Shown: one piece after another, positions 1-8,270 of the stretch
Position numbering within the stretch: position 1 is the stretch's first letter
Layout of the letters: each line of letters starts with the position of its first letter
From: Thalassomonas actiniarum
Lineage (GTDB): Bacteria > Pseudomonadota > Gammaproteobacteria > Enterobacterales > Alteromonadaceae
NCBI RefSeq assembly: GCF_000948975.2
Contig: NZ_CP059735.1
Location: forward strand, 3,224,001 to 3,288,000
Direction: 5' to 3'
Length of the DNA stretch: 64,000 nt
The notes under the pieces: generated by a model
Seen by the model: only the letters and a program-made list of their open reading frames with translations
What the model was told of the DNA's origin: nothing
Databases searched by the model: none
Program-made: the position numbers and the translations under genes

Positions 1-536
1 CGGCGTAAAGTAATAGAGCAGGTTGCCACCGAGTTTTCACAATTAGTCCATAACCAGTCGCACTCTTTAAGCCAGCATTCGCGTTTGTTACAGCTTGCTT
101 GCAGGCCGTTAAATTCAAAACGGCTTTGCTTGTTTGCTTCACCTTCGGCAAAACTTAAACTGTCAGAGATGACAACTTGGGTTTGTGGAAAGCGGGCAAA
201 GATGTCAAGTTCAGCTTTGAATTTACCCTCGAGCCAGAGATCGTCCGAGTCCAGAAAGGCCAGAAAGGTGCCACTTGCCAGGGCAACCCCCTGATTGCGG
301 GCATAACCGCTGCCTTTTCTTTGTCTGAGCCTGCGATAGACAAGGGTACCGGCCTTTATCGGCCTGGCATAACGTTGTAGCAATAGTGTCCGGGTATCGT
401 CGCTGGAGGCATCATCTATGACGATCACTTCTATGCTGCCATCAGGGCCTTGGCGCAGTGCGCTGTCAATGGCATCACATACCCAGTTGGCGCGGTTCCA
501 GCTAGGTATGATCACGCTAAGCAAAGGAGCTGTCAT
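1..536 (-). CDS. Family 2 glycosyltransferase, 3' end missing
   Basis: The minus-strand frame is open from an ATG at 536 to the left edge, so about 178 N-terminal residues are present and the C-terminus lies outside. The protein starts with LLSVIIPSWNRANWV, continues with EVIVIDDASSDDT (the nucleotide-sugar binding DDxS/DD segment of GT-A family 2 enzymes) and has FLAFLDSDDLW, where the DxD-type motif coordinates the metal and sugar nucleotide. The family transfers sugars to surface glycans or lipids; the acceptor cannot be told here. Its ATG lies 16 bases beyond the stop of the PhyH-like gene, so the two are probably co-transcribed. The assignment is firm for family, open for substrate. Confidence 0.88.
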   Translation of the reverse strand, partial: MTAPLLSVIIPSWNRANWVCDAIDSALRQGPDGSIEVIVIDDASSDDTRTLLLQRYARPIKAGTLVYRRLRQRKGSGYARNQGVALASGTFLAFLDSDDLWLEGKFKAELDIFARFPQTQVVISDSLSFAEGEANKQSRFEFNGLQASCNKRECWLKECDWLWTNCENSVATCSITLR

Positions 537-552
537 CACTATGGGCCTGCGG

Positions 553-1419
553 TTAAACCGGGGAAGTATCTTCGGCTTCTTTTAACCGGCGAATGCTGTG
601 GCCAAGGACAAGTTGGTAATTGGCGATCGCTTTTCGGGTTGAGCAGGCCTTAGGTTCATAAATAAAATTAAGGGCCGGGCTTAACCTGGCATTGCCTGCT
701 ATACGGGCTACCGGACTTATGCTTTTTTGCAGCGCAGGTGTGGCATAGCTGGCGGAAAAACCTATGCGTGGTGATGAACTCAAGTTAGCTTGTGAGCCGT
801 GAACCATTAGCGGATGATGCACACTCATAGAGCCGGCAGGCATTTCGATATCGATGGCATTTTCAATCACCGTTTGCGCGGTAGTACCGCCATAGGTGAG
901 GTTATTGGCGTGGGGAATTTTAGGGTGAGGCAACAGGCCCTTTATATGTGAGCCGGGAATGAATTGCAGGCAACCATTTTGTGCATAACTGGGGGTCAGG
1001 CCAAGCCAGATAGTAGGAACGTCAGGACTTTCTTCCTGCTCGGTAAAGCCGTCCTGGTGCCAGCCGACAAAACTATCGCTGTTTGGATGTTTATAAAAAA
1101 AGCGTGTTGATTTGAGCAGGACATCTTCCCCAATCAGCTGTCGGATGATATGAATGATTGCCGGATGGGTGCTGAGCTGCCAGACCCAGGGAAAGATCTC
1201 ATGGGCGCCGTCAAAGCGGCTGATATTTCCCCCCAACTGATTACAGGTGAGCATAAGATGATGGCGGAAGTAGCTCAGCTCGGCTTTAGATAAAATCTCA
1301 ATGCCGCTGATATAACCTGACTGGTGATAATTTTGCAACTGACACTGACTGAGTGTCTTAGCAGGACGGGGTTGGCGAGTGAACTTAGCATTATTGGCTT
1401 GCTGGTTAGTATTTTCCAT
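553..1419 (-). CDS. Phytanoyl-CoA dioxygenase (PhyH) family protein
   Basis: About 288 residues. Fe(II)/2-oxoglutarate dioxygenase features are visible: WHQDG gives the His-x-Asp metal ligands, and VHHPLMVHGSQAN followed by an Arg (SSPRIGF) gives the distal His and the 2-oxoglutarate-binding Arg. A TTG 36 bases upstream would extend the frame, but the ATG at 1419 has a GAAGAAAA purine stretch in front and is preferred. Such enzymes hydroxylate small molecules, for example acyl thioesters, amino acids or natural-product intermediates. It precedes the glycosyltransferase in the same direction. A second PhyH-like gene lies at 4.0-4.9 kb; the substrate of neither is known. Confidence 0.85.
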   Translation of the reverse strand: MENTNQQANNAKFTRQPRPAKTLSQCQLQNYHQSGYISGIEILSKAELSYFRHHLMLTCNQLGGNISRFDGAHEIFPWVWQLSTHPAIIHIIRQLIGEDVLLKSTRFFYKHPNSDSFVGWHQDGFTEQEESPDVPTIWLGLTPSYAQNGCLQFIPGSHIKGLLPHPKIPHANNLTYGGTTAQTVIENAIDIEMPAGSMSVHHPLMVHGSQANLSSSPRIGFSASYATPALQKSISPVARIAGNARLSPALNFIYEPKACSTRKAIANYQLVLGHSIRRLKEAEDTSPV

Positions 1420-1641
1420 AATATTTTCTTCAATTATTATTGGTTGGTAGCTCAATAAGCAGAAAGATAAACCTTGTTTAAAAACACACCTTTATTTATC
1501 TGTACATTTTTTGTGCTGGCCGGGGCCGTCGATTTGATTATAGTTTATAATCAGGAATGCGACATTAATGACAGCCAGTCGTTAACCGGAAGTGAAAGCT
1601 GCTGTCAAATGGAATATTTAGGGATAAAACCAGGAGGGATC

Positions 1642-2100
1642 ATGAATTATTCATTATATCTATCATCCGAAGAGCAAGCTGCTCCCACTGAAAATGCTCC
1701 GGCCACTAGTGAAAAGATAAGCAAACCCCAAGGTTTTGCCTTGCTAGGTTCCTGGGCTAACACCAATAAAACCAGCCAGGAAATTAGAAGGTTTGAGATC
1801 CGGGAAAAAGTCCCCGGTGACAAGGATAATGTGTTGTTGCTCAGGGTGTATTCGGCAGCAGATGAAGGAGAGAAAAGCTGGGGCGAAACCGAGATCACTA
1901 CCTTATTTGAAGATGATATCAACAAGGCCGGTTTTGATGCTTTTGTTGCTGATTATCGTTTTGAACATGAACTGGTACGTTTGCAGGCCAATATGAACCT
2001 GGGCTTGATCATTATGACCGCCTTGCATACCTATAAAGGCGATGGCGACCACAAAAATTATTTTTCCAGAGAATATTTCAGACGGCAAAGCACAATTTAA
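1642..2100 (+). CDS. Unknown protein, first of a tandem paralogous pair
   Basis: 152 residues, family not recognised. The start is chosen at the ATG at 1642 because it follows a very strong AGGAGG ribosome-binding site; longer in-frame starts upstream are TTG or lack one. There is no signal peptide. The N-terminal ~35 residues are polar, then the segment LLGSWANT begins a domain ending in NYFSREYFRR. The same plan, LLGRWLNT at the start and NYFCREFFYAA at the end, occurs in the next gene, so the two arose by duplication. They are 20 bases apart and likely co-transcribed. Nothing in the sequence reveals the function; the compact conserved domain with charged beta-rich segments would suit a soluble single-domain protein. 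Confidence 0.75.
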   Translation: MNYSLYLSSEEQAAPTENAPATSEKISKPQGFALLGSWANTNKTSQEIRRFEIREKVPGDKDNVLLLRVYSAADEGEKSWGETEITTLFEDDINKAGFDAFVADYRFEHELVRLQANMNLGLIIMTALHTYKGDGDHKNYFSREYFRRQSTI

Positions 2101-2120
2101 ATCAGGGAAGTGAGAATCCA

Positions 2121-2648
2121 ATGTCAAAGCTAACCATAACCAATGTGATTTCGGGGCAACAAGTCATAAGCCGTAAAATAGCACCGCAGCAAGTAAAAGG
2201 TATCACCGAAGAAGGTAAGAGTAATAGCAAGCGAACATCCACCAATACCCGCAAACCAACTTTGGATAAAATATCGACAAGCGAGTTTGAACCAAACGTG
2301 GAGGAGCCGGTTTTACTTTTGGGGAGATGGCTTAATACCGAACCTGGGAGCAAAGGTTTTTGCGAGATTGAGTTTTTAGATGCCAGGCACCAGGTTAAAA
2401 TGCGCGCTTTTGGTTTGGATGAAAAGGGCAACAAGGTGGAATTAGCCGAAGTTGGCGTAGACATCTTTTTTGACAATGACATTTCTATCGGAAATAAATT
2501 TTCTGCCAACTTTGATTTCCCCTCAATTAAAGCCAGCCTGCACGGCTGGGTGAAACAAGGGGTGTTGGTGATATCTGTTTTTAATGTCTATAAAAACAGC
2601 GATAACGGTCGTAATTATTTTTGCCGGGAATTTTTCTATGCAGCCTAG
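2121..2648 (+). CDS. Unknown protein, second of a tandem paralogous pair
   Basis: 175 residues. It shares with the preceding gene an N-terminal variable linker, a domain opening with LLGRWLNTEPGSKGF and a C-terminal signature YKNSDNGRNYFCREFF; the preceding protein has YKGDGDHKNYFSREYF at the same place. Identity between the two is only partial, so the duplication is not recent. The N-terminal ~55 residues are basic and Ser/Thr-rich, without a hydrophobic signal. A GGGAAGTGAGA purine run precedes the ATG. The family is not one I recognise; nearby PhyH, RidA and glycosyltransferase genes give no clear functional hint. Confidence 0.75.
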   Translation: MSKLTITNVISGQQVISRKIAPQQVKGITEEGKSNSKRTSTNTRKPTLDKISTSEFEPNVEEPVLLLGRWLNTEPGSKGFCEIEFLDARHQVKMRAFGLDEKGNKVELAEVGVDIFFDNDISIGNKFSANFDFPSIKASLHGWVKQGVLVISVFNVYKNSDNGRNYFCREFFYAA

Positions 2649-2745
2649 CCTGGCCTGAAATTGTCCCGGTTTTGCTTTGTGTTTAAAGCAAGTCATATAT
2701 TGGCGCTGAAATTCAGGTCAATTCATGACTTGATTAACCTTCTGC

Positions 2746-3144
2746 TTATGTCGGACTGATCGCCGTTACCTCTATCATTAACAGTGCACCTGCCGGCAGG
2801 GCCGGAACCTGAAAGGCGGTACGGGTTGGTTTTGCCGGAGTCACCGTATCTCCCGGCAGCCAGGCGGCATATATCTGGTCTATTACCTTATAATCTTTAA
2901 TATTTGCCATTAATAAGGTGACTTTGGCGATATCTCCCCGGGTGCAACCGGCACTGTTGAGTACGGCATCAATATTAGCCAGTGTCCTGTGGGTTTGCGC
3001 TTCAATGCCTTTTTCCATTTCTCCGTCTTCATTACGCCCGGTTTGCCCGGATAAAAAGATAATATCGCCACTGGCACGGATGCCCTGGGAATAGGTGCCA
3101 AGCACAGGTGCGGCGGCATTGGTCTGGATACGAGTTTTATGCAT
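2746..3144 (-). CDS. RidA family enamine/imine deaminase
   Basis: 132 residues, the normal length of the family. Signature segments are GTYSQGIRASGDIIFLSGQTG near the N-terminus, LANIDAVLNSAG in the middle and PTRTAFQVPALPAGALLMIEV at the C-terminus. The Arg in PTRTAF corresponds to the catalytic Arg of true RidA proteins, which hydrolyse reactive enamine/imine intermediates released by PLP enzymes. The protein acts in the cytosol as a trimer in known members. It is downstream of the Rossmann-like gene at 3.2-4.0 kb, with a 50-base gap, and could belong to that operon. Confidence 0.92.
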   Translation of the reverse strand: MHKTRIQTNAAAPVLGTYSQGIRASGDIIFLSGQTGRNEDGEMEKGIEAQTHRTLANIDAVLNSAGCTRGDIAKVTLLMANIKDYKVIDQIYAAWLPGDTVTPAKPTRTAFQVPALPAGALLMIEVTAISPT

Positions 3145-3194
3145 GGAGTGTGTCCCTTATCTGTCTGTGCTGTTGTGCTTTTCTCTGGTGAAGG

Positions 3195-3983
3195 TTAAAC
3201 CGATTCGGTCTGTGCCAGGTATTCTGCGCTCAAAGGAATTTCGACATTTAATTTGACCGGCTTGCCTGCCATATCGCTCAGATCAAGCAATTGCGGTAAT
3301 TCCGGGTGAATGATCTGCAAAATGACCACATTGGCGGGATCGTTAAATTCCAGCTCAAAAAAATGAAATTGGCTGATGTTGGAAGCGTAAATCCACAGGT
3401 TGTCCTGCTCGCGGATATAGCGGCTGAAAGAGCCGCTTTCCATGGGCTCAGTGCGAATTTCCGTCGGTGTGTTTTTTAAGATGTCCTTGGTAAGCTGGAA
3501 GTTATCCAGGGCTATTTTCCAGCTTTGCTGATAGGAGCGTTTGCTCGAGCCCCGGGTGCGGGGCAACCTTCCTTCTTGTTTCAAGCGGATATTCTCACGG
3601 ATGAAGGCCTGTTGCTCATTTTCTACCGGGTAGTCGGCATCGGTTAACCGTTGCAGAAACACTTCCTGACTGTCGCTGCTCAGCCAGTTGTTGCGGATGA
3701 GATGGAAATAGCTGATTGCTGCCGGGTTAATATCAAAAAAAGTGAGTTTTTTTGGCCGCCATAAGGGCAGCAGGTTGAGGCCATATAAACCGCCGACCAC
3801 GCTGATCATATGGATATTATCACGGCGTTTGGGCTCGACCTGATAATAGTGATGTTCAAATTCTTTGAATTCTCCAAAACTACCGTCCTGATCGCCGTCA
3901 TCTGTGCCATAAAAAACGTTTTCAGGCACATCATGATAGATTTCGCGGTTAAAGGCCCTGGGGGCAAGTTTTTGCTTTTTCAT
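3195..3983 (-). CDS. Unknown protein with a SAM-binding-like Rossmann segment
   Basis: 262 residues. Residues around 55-95 read ISVVGGLYGLNLLPLW, then KKLTFFDINPAAISYF, a glycine-rich beta-alpha unit followed by an acidic strand end (FFDIN) as in SAM-dependent enzymes. The DINPAAI piece resembles the DLNPAQ motif of BtaA-type 3-amino-3-carboxypropyl transferases (DUF3419), but the rest is too different for me to assign it. The remaining sequence is soluble and has a basic middle (RTRGSSKRSYQQSWK). It lies between two genes of the same strand, a PhyH-like oxygenase 26 bases upstream and ridA downstream, so it may act on the same substrate as the oxygenase. Confidence 0.6.
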   Translation of the reverse strand: MKKQKLAPRAFNREIYHDVPENVFYGTDDGDQDGSFGEFKEFEHHYYQVEPKRRDNIHMISVVGGLYGLNLLPLWRPKKLTFFDINPAAISYFHLIRNNWLSSDSQEVFLQRLTDADYPVENEQQAFIRENIRLKQEGRLPRTRGSSKRSYQQSWKIALDNFQLTKDILKNTPTEIRTEPMESGSFSRYIREQDNLWIYASNISQFHFFELEFNDPANVVILQIIHPELPQLLDLSDMAGKPVKLNVEIPLSAEYLAQTESV

Positions 3984-4009
3984 GGTGTTTCATCCGTTAA
4001 TTATCGGGG

Positions 4010-4861
4010 TTATTCTTGTGTTTCGATATGCCAGGGGACTGGCTCGGGGTCAACCTTGTTTTTCTTTGCCCAGGTCTGCAATGCCCAGGCGGGGGTATCG
4101 ATGTCGGTATAACCCCCCAGCAATTGCCGGGTCACGGGATCAAAAGATCGCAAGCGTTTTTGATCCCGATTGTCCAGGTAAACTTCCTGTTTCATCCAGC
4201 GGTAGGCATACCCGAACATCAGCACCTTAGAGACGCGGGTACTGCGGTTCGGGGAAGCGGTGTGGTAGATGCGGTTATCGAATAAAAAGGCATCACCGGC
4301 GTTGAGTTTGAGGTCGCAAATTTCCAGGCCCTGGGGGTCTATTGCTCCTTTGGGTATCACCAGGGGGCCGTTGAGCTCCTGGCTGCCGCGGGCAAGTAAG
4401 GTTAAGCCGCTATTTTTTTCATGGAAATCGGTCAGGCAATAACATACTTTTATCCCCACCCGGGGGAGATTCTTGTGGCCTAAGTCCCGGGGGATACGGA
4501 TATCCCGGTGCCAGCCGCGGCGCATTGGCGGCAAGTTGGGATCGCTCGGGCGTTTGTAAATAAGCGCGGTGGAATGCAAATGAATATTCGGGCTGAGCAG
4601 CTGGGTCACTAAAGGCACAGTGCTGGCATTGGTGATCAGCTCTATTGTCTCGGGATATTTCAATAAACCCGGCCTGAGATCGAGCTGATTATACTCCGCC
4701 CTTAGCGGCACATCATGTTTGTCGAGAAAAGCCCGGGCTTTATTATCGGTAATTTCTGTCAGTGCGCTGACCTGCTGTTTTGACAGGGCATTGGCGACCA
4801 CCAGAAATCCGTCACAATCAAAAGCTTTGCGTTGCTGTGTTGTCAGTTGGCTAAAGTCCAT
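4010..4861 (-). CDS. Phytanoyl-CoA dioxygenase (PhyH) family protein, second copy
   Basis: 283 residues. It has WHRDIRIPRD for the His-x-Asp iron ligands, LLARGSQELNGPL and LFDNRIYHTASPNRSTRVSK for the distal His and the 2-oxoglutarate Arg. The ATG at 4861 sits eight bases after AAAGGAA; a GTG two codons earlier would be too close to it. It is not a close copy of the PhyH gene at 0.6-1.4 kb, only the same fold. It heads a likely operon with the Rossmann-like protein and ridA. The 200 bases upstream hold short inverted repeats and probably the promoter. Substrate unknown. Confidence 0.85.
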   Translation of the reverse strand: MDFSQLTTQQRKAFDCDGFLVVANALSKQQVSALTEITDNKARAFLDKHDVPLRAEYNQLDLRPGLLKYPETIELITNASTVPLVTQLLSPNIHLHSTALIYKRPSDPNLPPMRRGWHRDIRIPRDLGHKNLPRVGIKVCYCLTDFHEKNSGLTLLARGSQELNGPLVIPKGAIDPQGLEICDLKLNAGDAFLFDNRIYHTASPNRSTRVSKVLMFGYAYRWMKQEVYLDNRDQKRLRSFDPVTRQLLGGYTDIDTPAWALQTWAKKNKVDPEPVPWHIETQE

Positions 4862-5071
4862 ATTCACAGTTCCTTTGGATACGGGCGTTCAAAAAAGAGG
4901 GCATTGCAGCAGCAGAGCACAGTTAAAATAAGGTTGTTTTTGTGCCCATTTTTAAACATTACCTAGTTGAACTTAGGTAGGGATCCCGGATAAGTCAATG
5001 GCATATATGAATAAAACACAAGTGTAACCGTGTATGGCGACTGCCTTGTCTTAATAACAAGGGTTTAACCT

Positions 5072-5911
5072 TCAACCGTCCAGGGTTTTAAAGGATCTGA
5101 GCTTAATATTCATGGAGGCTGTCAGTTTGCCGAGGTCAAAGTTCATCAAAGCATGATACTCCGCCACCCTGTCTTGCGCCTGATAGGTGATAGTCGCCAA
5201 TTCTGTCCCCGGTTTTACCGGATGGGCATATAAATAATGCAGTCCTGCGGGCAGGTGACTGAAAAAGGCTTTGACTACCTGCTCGCCTTTATTTAGCGGC
5301 AGTCGGGAAATACTGTCAAACACAGGTAACCCCAGCTGCTTTAAGCGTTTGTCCCAGTGATGACAAACTTTTGCAGGCAAGCTATTTAACTGTTGCCGGC
5401 TAAAGACTGCAGGGATACGATGTTCCAGCGCCAAATCCAGCAGTACCGGTAAAAACTTGGCCTGCTGGCAGGTAAACATATGACCGTCGAGATGGCTGGG
5501 GACAAATCCCAGGTTTTGCGCCAGTTCAATTTGTCCATTGAGCTCGGTTGTGACCGTTTCAATGCTGGCCTGCTCACAGACATCAAGATTACATGGGTGG
5601 AAATATCGGCCACTGGTATCGGTTAAACCGGAGTTTTTTGCCACCGGTGTTACAGGTCCCCAGCGGTAGCCGGCCCATTCGCTGGTTAAGGTTAAGTGCA
5701 GGCCCAAGTCCGCTTCGGGGAGTTTTTGTTGTAACTGGACCGCCAAAGCAAACCAGGGGCAAGGGGCCATTAACGAACCGGAGATGATTTTTCCGCTGCG
5801 AAACAGTTTGGCAAAAGCACTGATGCCGCCCTGGACCATGCCGATATCATCGACATGTAAAATGACATTGACTTCATTCAAATCCATAGTCTTGGTTGTC
5901 AGAGTGATCAC
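5072..5911 (-). CDS. YdjC/ChbG-like carbohydrate deacetylase family protein
   Basis: 279 residues. The N-terminal VILHVDDIGM supplies the Asp pair, GLHLTLTSEW supplies a metal His, and LDGHMFTCQQ the second His-containing motif, all typical of the YdjC family, which removes acetyl groups from short N-acetylated sugars such as chitooligosaccharides. The GTG at 5911 is taken as start because AAGGAAAG lies five bases upstream; an internal ATG eight codons later is possible. It follows the cytochrome/binding-protein gene by 38 bases in the same direction. A CCTTGT/ACAAGG hairpin after the stop may end transcription. The true substrate is not evident. Confidence 0.82.
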   Translation of the reverse strand: MITLTTKTMDLNEVNVILHVDDIGMVQGGISAFAKLFRSGKIISGSLMAPCPWFALAVQLQQKLPEADLGLHLTLTSEWAGYRWGPVTPVAKNSGLTDTSGRYFHPCNLDVCEQASIETVTTELNGQIELAQNLGFVPSHLDGHMFTCQQAKFLPVLLDLALEHRIPAVFSRQQLNSLPAKVCHHWDKRLKQLGLPVFDSISRLPLNKGEQVVKAFFSHLPAGLHYLYAHPVKPGTELATITYQAQDRVAEYHALMNFDLGKLTASMNIKLRSFKTLDG

Positions 5912-5949
5912 TGTCTTTCCTTATTCTATCAAGTCTGATTTTTGGCCTT

Positions 5950-7593
5950 TCATTCAACTTCCAGCCAGTTTGATACCGGAATTATGGTTTTATTCACTAA
6001 ATCCAGGGAAACCACATAAGCGCCCGAGGTGCCCAGGCGGCGGTTAGGACCGTAACTTATCGGCCGGGTCAGCGAGGTTTCAAACTTGTATAACCCTTCC
6101 ATATTGGCGATGAGCTTTGTCGGGGTCAGCTCCCGTCCTGTGGTCATCAATCCCTGGCGCAGTAAAATGGCTGAGGCGAGTGCCAATAACTGACTGTTTT
6201 GGTAGTCCGGGCTTAACTGATATTTTTGTGACAACTGCCGAAATAAAGCGATGCCGCCTTTTTTATAATCAAAAGGCAGGTTCGGCAGGGCAATGAAAAT
6301 CTTTTCATTAAATTTCAATGGACTGGCGAGTAACGCGTTGCCAAATTGACTGCCCGGCAGCATCACATAAGGCCACCAGGCAAGGGCATTGGCCTGACTG
6401 ATAAAGCGCTGCTGGTTCACAGATGAGCCCAGCAGGTAAACCAGGTTATAATCTTGTTGTTTCAGCCGGGTTAAGATGTCTTTGAGCTTTTTATCTGAGA
6501 GCATGGTATCGAGCAAAACGATATGATTTTCCTCTGCGCTGAACTGCTGTTTCAGCGGCAGATAACCGGCACTTGCCTCGATTAAAATCACTGGCTTTAA
6601 TGTTTGCTGCTTCGGGCTGTTTTCTGCGTTTGAATGTTGTTTGAAATAATCTCCCCGGCTGAAGCTTTGCAGGGCGGATAACTGCCGGGATTGACCCGAT
6701 AATAAATAAAAGATATTCGGGTTGAGGGGAAATTGTGTTTCAGGCCTTGGAGAGAATGCGCCGATCACGGGGATGCCTGAGCTCAGGGTAAATTCTGCGA
6801 CCAGTTTTTCTATTTCTTTGAGCTCGCTGGCAACAAAGGCAAATAGCTGGCTGTTTATTAAGGCTTGCCTGAACCGGGCCAGCGCTTGTATGGAAAAATC
6901 TGCCGGCCCCGGGATAAAAACGGCTTCGATTTCCCGCTGGTAGATACCACCTTGCTGATTGATTTCGCGAAAGTAACTGTTAAGCAGTTGTTTAATCGCC
7001 TGTGATTTTGCTATTGAGCCTTTTTGTGACTTTTGCGGCAAGGCTTTTTTCGGCAAGATAATGCCGATACGGATCTTATCCTGCCAAACGCCGCTTACCC
7101 GGTAACTGCCCAAGCCAGTTAAAAAGGCGACTAAATCCTCCATATCCTGGTGGCTGAGCTGGTAACGGGGCATGATTTGACTCAGGGGGGCGCCCCCGGA
7201 ATCCACTCCCAGGCTAATGGCTTTTTTAATCGATTTGCGATCATAGGCCGGGGCCGTTTTACCTGTGTTATCTGTAGTGCCGTAGGGCCTGGTCAGGGTC
7301 GACCAGCGAATATCCGCAGGTGAAACACCGCCTTCTCTGGTGCCCTTGCCGTCATGCTGGTGACAGTTCACACAAGGCATCAAGCTTGCCGGCAGGCTTG
7401 CTCCGCTGCCTAGCCTGGCCTCAATATCCCGTCCGGAAAGGCTTTTCCCTGTCAGGTAGATGGCTTGCCCCCGGCGCTGCTGGGGGGTTAATTCAGCACT
7501 TTTTTCTTTTGCCGTGGTGACGATAAGGGCAGTGGTATCCGGGCAAAACATACTTGCCAGTATGGCCAGTACAAAAGGCATCAATTTGCTCAT
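5950..7593 (-). CDS. Periplasmic cytochrome c fused to an ABC-type substrate-binding domain
   Basis: 547 residues with an N-terminal signal peptide. Residues 35-165 form a class I cytochrome c: the heme site CVNCH is at 74-78, and IMPRYQLSHQDMEDLVAFL provides the likely Met ligand and closing helix. From about residue 173 (IRIGIILP) it is a type 1 periplasmic-binding fold of the Leu/Ile/Val or amide-sensor kind: NQQGGIYQREIEAVF and GIPVIGAFSP are typical. No permease genes are adjacent, so the binding domain may be a sensor or enzyme part rather than a transport protein. The gene follows two SCO-type copper/thiol proteins in one operon, suggesting a periplasmic electron-transfer unit. Confidence 0.85.
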   Translation of the reverse strand: MSKLMPFVLAILASMFCPDTTALIVTTAKEKSAELTPQQRRGQAIYLTGKSLSGRDIEARLGSGASLPASLMPCVNCHQHDGKGTREGGVSPADIRWSTLTRPYGTTDNTGKTAPAYDRKSIKKAISLGVDSGGAPLSQIMPRYQLSHQDMEDLVAFLTGLGSYRVSGVWQDKIRIGIILPKKALPQKSQKGSIAKSQAIKQLLNSYFREINQQGGIYQREIEAVFIPGPADFSIQALARFRQALINSQLFAFVASELKEIEKLVAEFTLSSGIPVIGAFSPRPETQFPLNPNIFYLLSGQSRQLSALQSFSRGDYFKQHSNAENSPKQQTLKPVILIEASAGYLPLKQQFSAEENHIVLLDTMLSDKKLKDILTRLKQQDYNLVYLLGSSVNQQRFISQANALAWWPYVMLPGSQFGNALLASPLKFNEKIFIALPNLPFDYKKGGIALFRQLSQKYQLSPDYQNSQLLALASAILLRQGLMTTGRELTPTKLIANMEGLYKFETSLTRPISYGPNRRLGTSGAYVVSLDLVNKTIIPVSNWLEVE

Positions 7594-7623
7594 TTGCTGT
7601 TGCTTCCTGGTTGGCGTATTAGA

Positions 7624-8259
7624 TCAGTCAAGGGCAGCGGTCACAGGTAATTTATCTGTTAACACTTCCCGTATCAGGGAGTCGAGGGCATCGGGTTTAG
7701 CCAGCAGGAAGGCCTTTTTCCATAAGCCGGTGGCTTCGTTTCCCAGGATCAGGGTATTTTTATGATCTTCGATGTCATCAACATAATGACCGAGTTTTTT
7801 CAGGGCAAATTCAACATTCTCCTTGCTACCTGAGATAAGCTGCCAACCGGGGCCGGTGTTGAGCTCCCTGGCATAGGCTTGCAGTTTCAGCGGCGTATCT
7901 GTTTCGGGATCCAATGAAAAAGATAAAATAAATAAGTTTTTCCCCATGTCATCGGCAAAGCGCTGCGCAATACCGGTCATCAGCTTCATGGACACCGGAC
8001 AGGCGCTTTTACAGGTGGTAAAAAAAGAATGAATGATCACCACCTTATCCTGTAGCAGATCCGTATATAATGCCTGTTGCCGGCCAGCCTGGTTTATCAG
8101 GGTGACATCGGTAAAGTACTGCCGGGCCGGTTTTTCACTTCCCCCGGAGCCGGCCTGGGCGCCAAAGATGAACAGCAAGGCCGCCATTGGCAGCACACGG
8201 GCGAAAAATACCGATGTTAGCCTGGATTTTACTCTGGTTGCAGCTATCAATACCGACAT
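7624..8259 (-). CDS. SCO1/SenC family protein
   Basis: 211 residues with a hydrophobic N-terminal segment (about 15-38) that should anchor it or export it. The thioredoxin-like domain holds CKSACP, the CxxxC copper/thiol site at 83 and 87, and a distal His in HYVDDIEDH. Family members deliver copper to cytochrome oxidase CuA sites or act as thiol reductases. ATG at 8259 follows AAAGGAAATCC. It lies 11 bases after the other SCO gene and 30 bases before the cytochrome/binding-protein fusion, so all three are probably one transcript. Having two different SCO proteins side by side points to a specialised redox partner. Confidence 0.9.
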   Translation of the reverse strand: MSVLIAATRVKSRLTSVFFARVLPMAALLFIFGAQAGSGGSEKPARQYFTDVTLINQAGRQQALYTDLLQDKVVIIHSFFTTCKSACPVSMKLMTGIAQRFADDMGKNLFILSFSLDPETDTPLKLQAYARELNTGPGWQLISGSKENVEFALKKLGHYVDDIEDHKNTLILGNEATGLWKKAFLLAKPDALDSLIREVLTDKLPVTAALD

Positions 8260-8270
8260 AAGGATTTCCT

